Assembly: GCA_001890945.1 (NCBI GenBank)
Contig: MLAX01000001.1
Location: 496,001-560,000 of the forward strand
DNA length: 64,000 nucleotides
From: Alphaproteobacteria bacterium AO1-B
Lineage (GTDB): Bacteria; Pseudomonadota; Alphaproteobacteria; Rhizobiales; Stappiaceae
Direction of reading: 5' to 3'
Made by a program: the position numbers and the translations under genes
The notes under the pieces: model-generated
What the model saw: the letters and a program-made list of their open reading frames with translations, nothing else
Told to the model about the DNA's origin: nothing
Database searches by the model: none
In this document: positions 63,800 to 64,000 of the stretch, in pieces
Layout: every line of letters starts with the position of its first letter
Numbering within the stretch: the first letter of the stretch is position 1

Positions 63800-64000
63800 A
63801 TGAGATCTTCTCCCTCGACAAAACAGCGCTTCAACTGGATGCGTCCGGAGTACTTCGCAATAGGTGCATTCTATGTGTATCTACTGCTCCAAGACCGCGT
63901 GATTGGAACATGGACTCAGACGCTCGTAGTTCTTTTCGGCAGTGCTGTCGGTATCAAGCTGAGCTTTGTTGTAATCAGAACCATATGCCGGTTTATCCGC
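63800..64000 (+). CDS. Hypothetical membrane protein, 3' end outside window
   Basis: ATG at 63800 opens a frame that runs 67 codons to the window edge. A polar start (RSSPSTKQRFNWMRPEYF) is followed by hydrophobic stretches (AIGAFYVYLLLQ and TLVVLFGSAVGIKLSFVVI). A weak AGGGAAG lies some ten bases upstream. Not recognised. Confidence 0.5.
   Translation, partial: MRSSPSTKQRFNWMRPEYFAIGAFYVYLLLQDRVIGTWTQTLVVLFGSAVGIKLSFVVIRTICRFIR

Larger units (their letters stand above)
48338..64000. mobile_element. Genomic island inserted at tRNA-Arg, right end outside window
   Basis: The region begins at the 3' end of the tRNA and starts with a recombinase gene. It contains mostly unrecognised genes, several A+T-rich stretches, a duplicated module and a second recombinase. 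I looked for another copy of the tRNA 3' end and saw none up to 64000, so the right junction should lie further on. The boundary at the left is firm; the rightward extent is inference. Confidence 0.65.

Noticed and set aside
48338-64000. CRISPR array or Cas genes in the island
   Set aside because: No regularly spaced repeats and no Cas-like proteins were seen; the only repeats are two copies each of two different sequences.

Overview
The window reads as a stretch of alphaproteobacterial chromosome, followed from about 48.3 kb by the start of an integrated genomic island. The gene order rpmH-rnpA-yidC-(acetyltransferase)-engB-argB, the Caulobacter-type tad/cpa pilus locus, the MaoC-phosphotransacetylase fusion and the MucR-type regulator all point to Hyphomicrobiales or relatives. 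My best guess is the Stappiaceae (Roseibium/Labrenzia type), but that is inference from gene content, not a search result.

Layout of the chromosomal part. 0-2.3 kb: end of a uracil-catabolism-type pair (DUF1688/URC4-like plus upp) and a retropepsin-like protease. 2.3-6.6 kb: phosphomannomutase/phosphoglucomutase, aldose 1-epimerase, an acetylpolyamine amidohydrolase-type deacetylase and a HAD phosphatase. 6.7-10.3 kb: an orphan PhnD-type binding protein, and acetate kinase with a MaoC-phosphotransacetylase fusion. 10.4-22.4 kb: a full Flp/Tad pilus locus (Flp pilin, CpaA-F, TadB, TadC, TadD, two TadE/G-like pseudopilins and a stand-alone pilus N-domain protein). 22.5-36 kb: leucyl aminopeptidase, MarR regulator, NlpC/P60 peptidase, RmuC, the def-fmt-GNAT-truA cluster, a DUF2189 membrane protein, an MscS-type channel, DUF805, and dapE and dapD in convergent orientation. 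36-44 kb: EamA exporter, LysR regulator, pyrimidine 5'-nucleotidase, argB, engB, an acetyltransferase, yidC, rnpA, rpmH. 44-48 kb: TVP38/DedA-like membrane protein, FAD disulfide oxidoreductase, sensor histidine kinase, tRNA-Arg(ACG).

From the tRNA-Arg rightward the character changes. A large serine recombinase reads antisense straight into the tRNA gene, marking an attachment junction. The genes that follow are mostly unrecognised, visibly richer in A+T (most clearly about 53-59 kb), and separated by longer gaps. Cargo includes a DUF4384-like protein convergent with a soluble M48-like metallopeptidase, a subtilase with a separate propeptide-like small protein, a MucR-like regulator lacking the expected second zinc histidine, a ROK-fold protein with no visible phosphate-binding loop in a three-gene operon, a secreted endonuclease/phosphatase-fold enzyme, a DUF4236 protein, a SEC-C protein and a second, resolvase-type serine recombinase. 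A module of about 375 bp is present twice (52.4 and 56.2 kb), one copy frameshifted. At 60.19-60.38 kb lies a run of hairpins that looks like a structured RNA (possibly a HEARO/omega-RNA-type remnant), and 28 bases of it recur at 54.97 kb. The other end of the island was not found and probably lies beyond the window.

The strongest candidates for something undescribed are the subtilase plus stand-alone propeptide-like protein, the ROK-like three-gene operon, and the orphan hairpin RNA. All three functions are inference.
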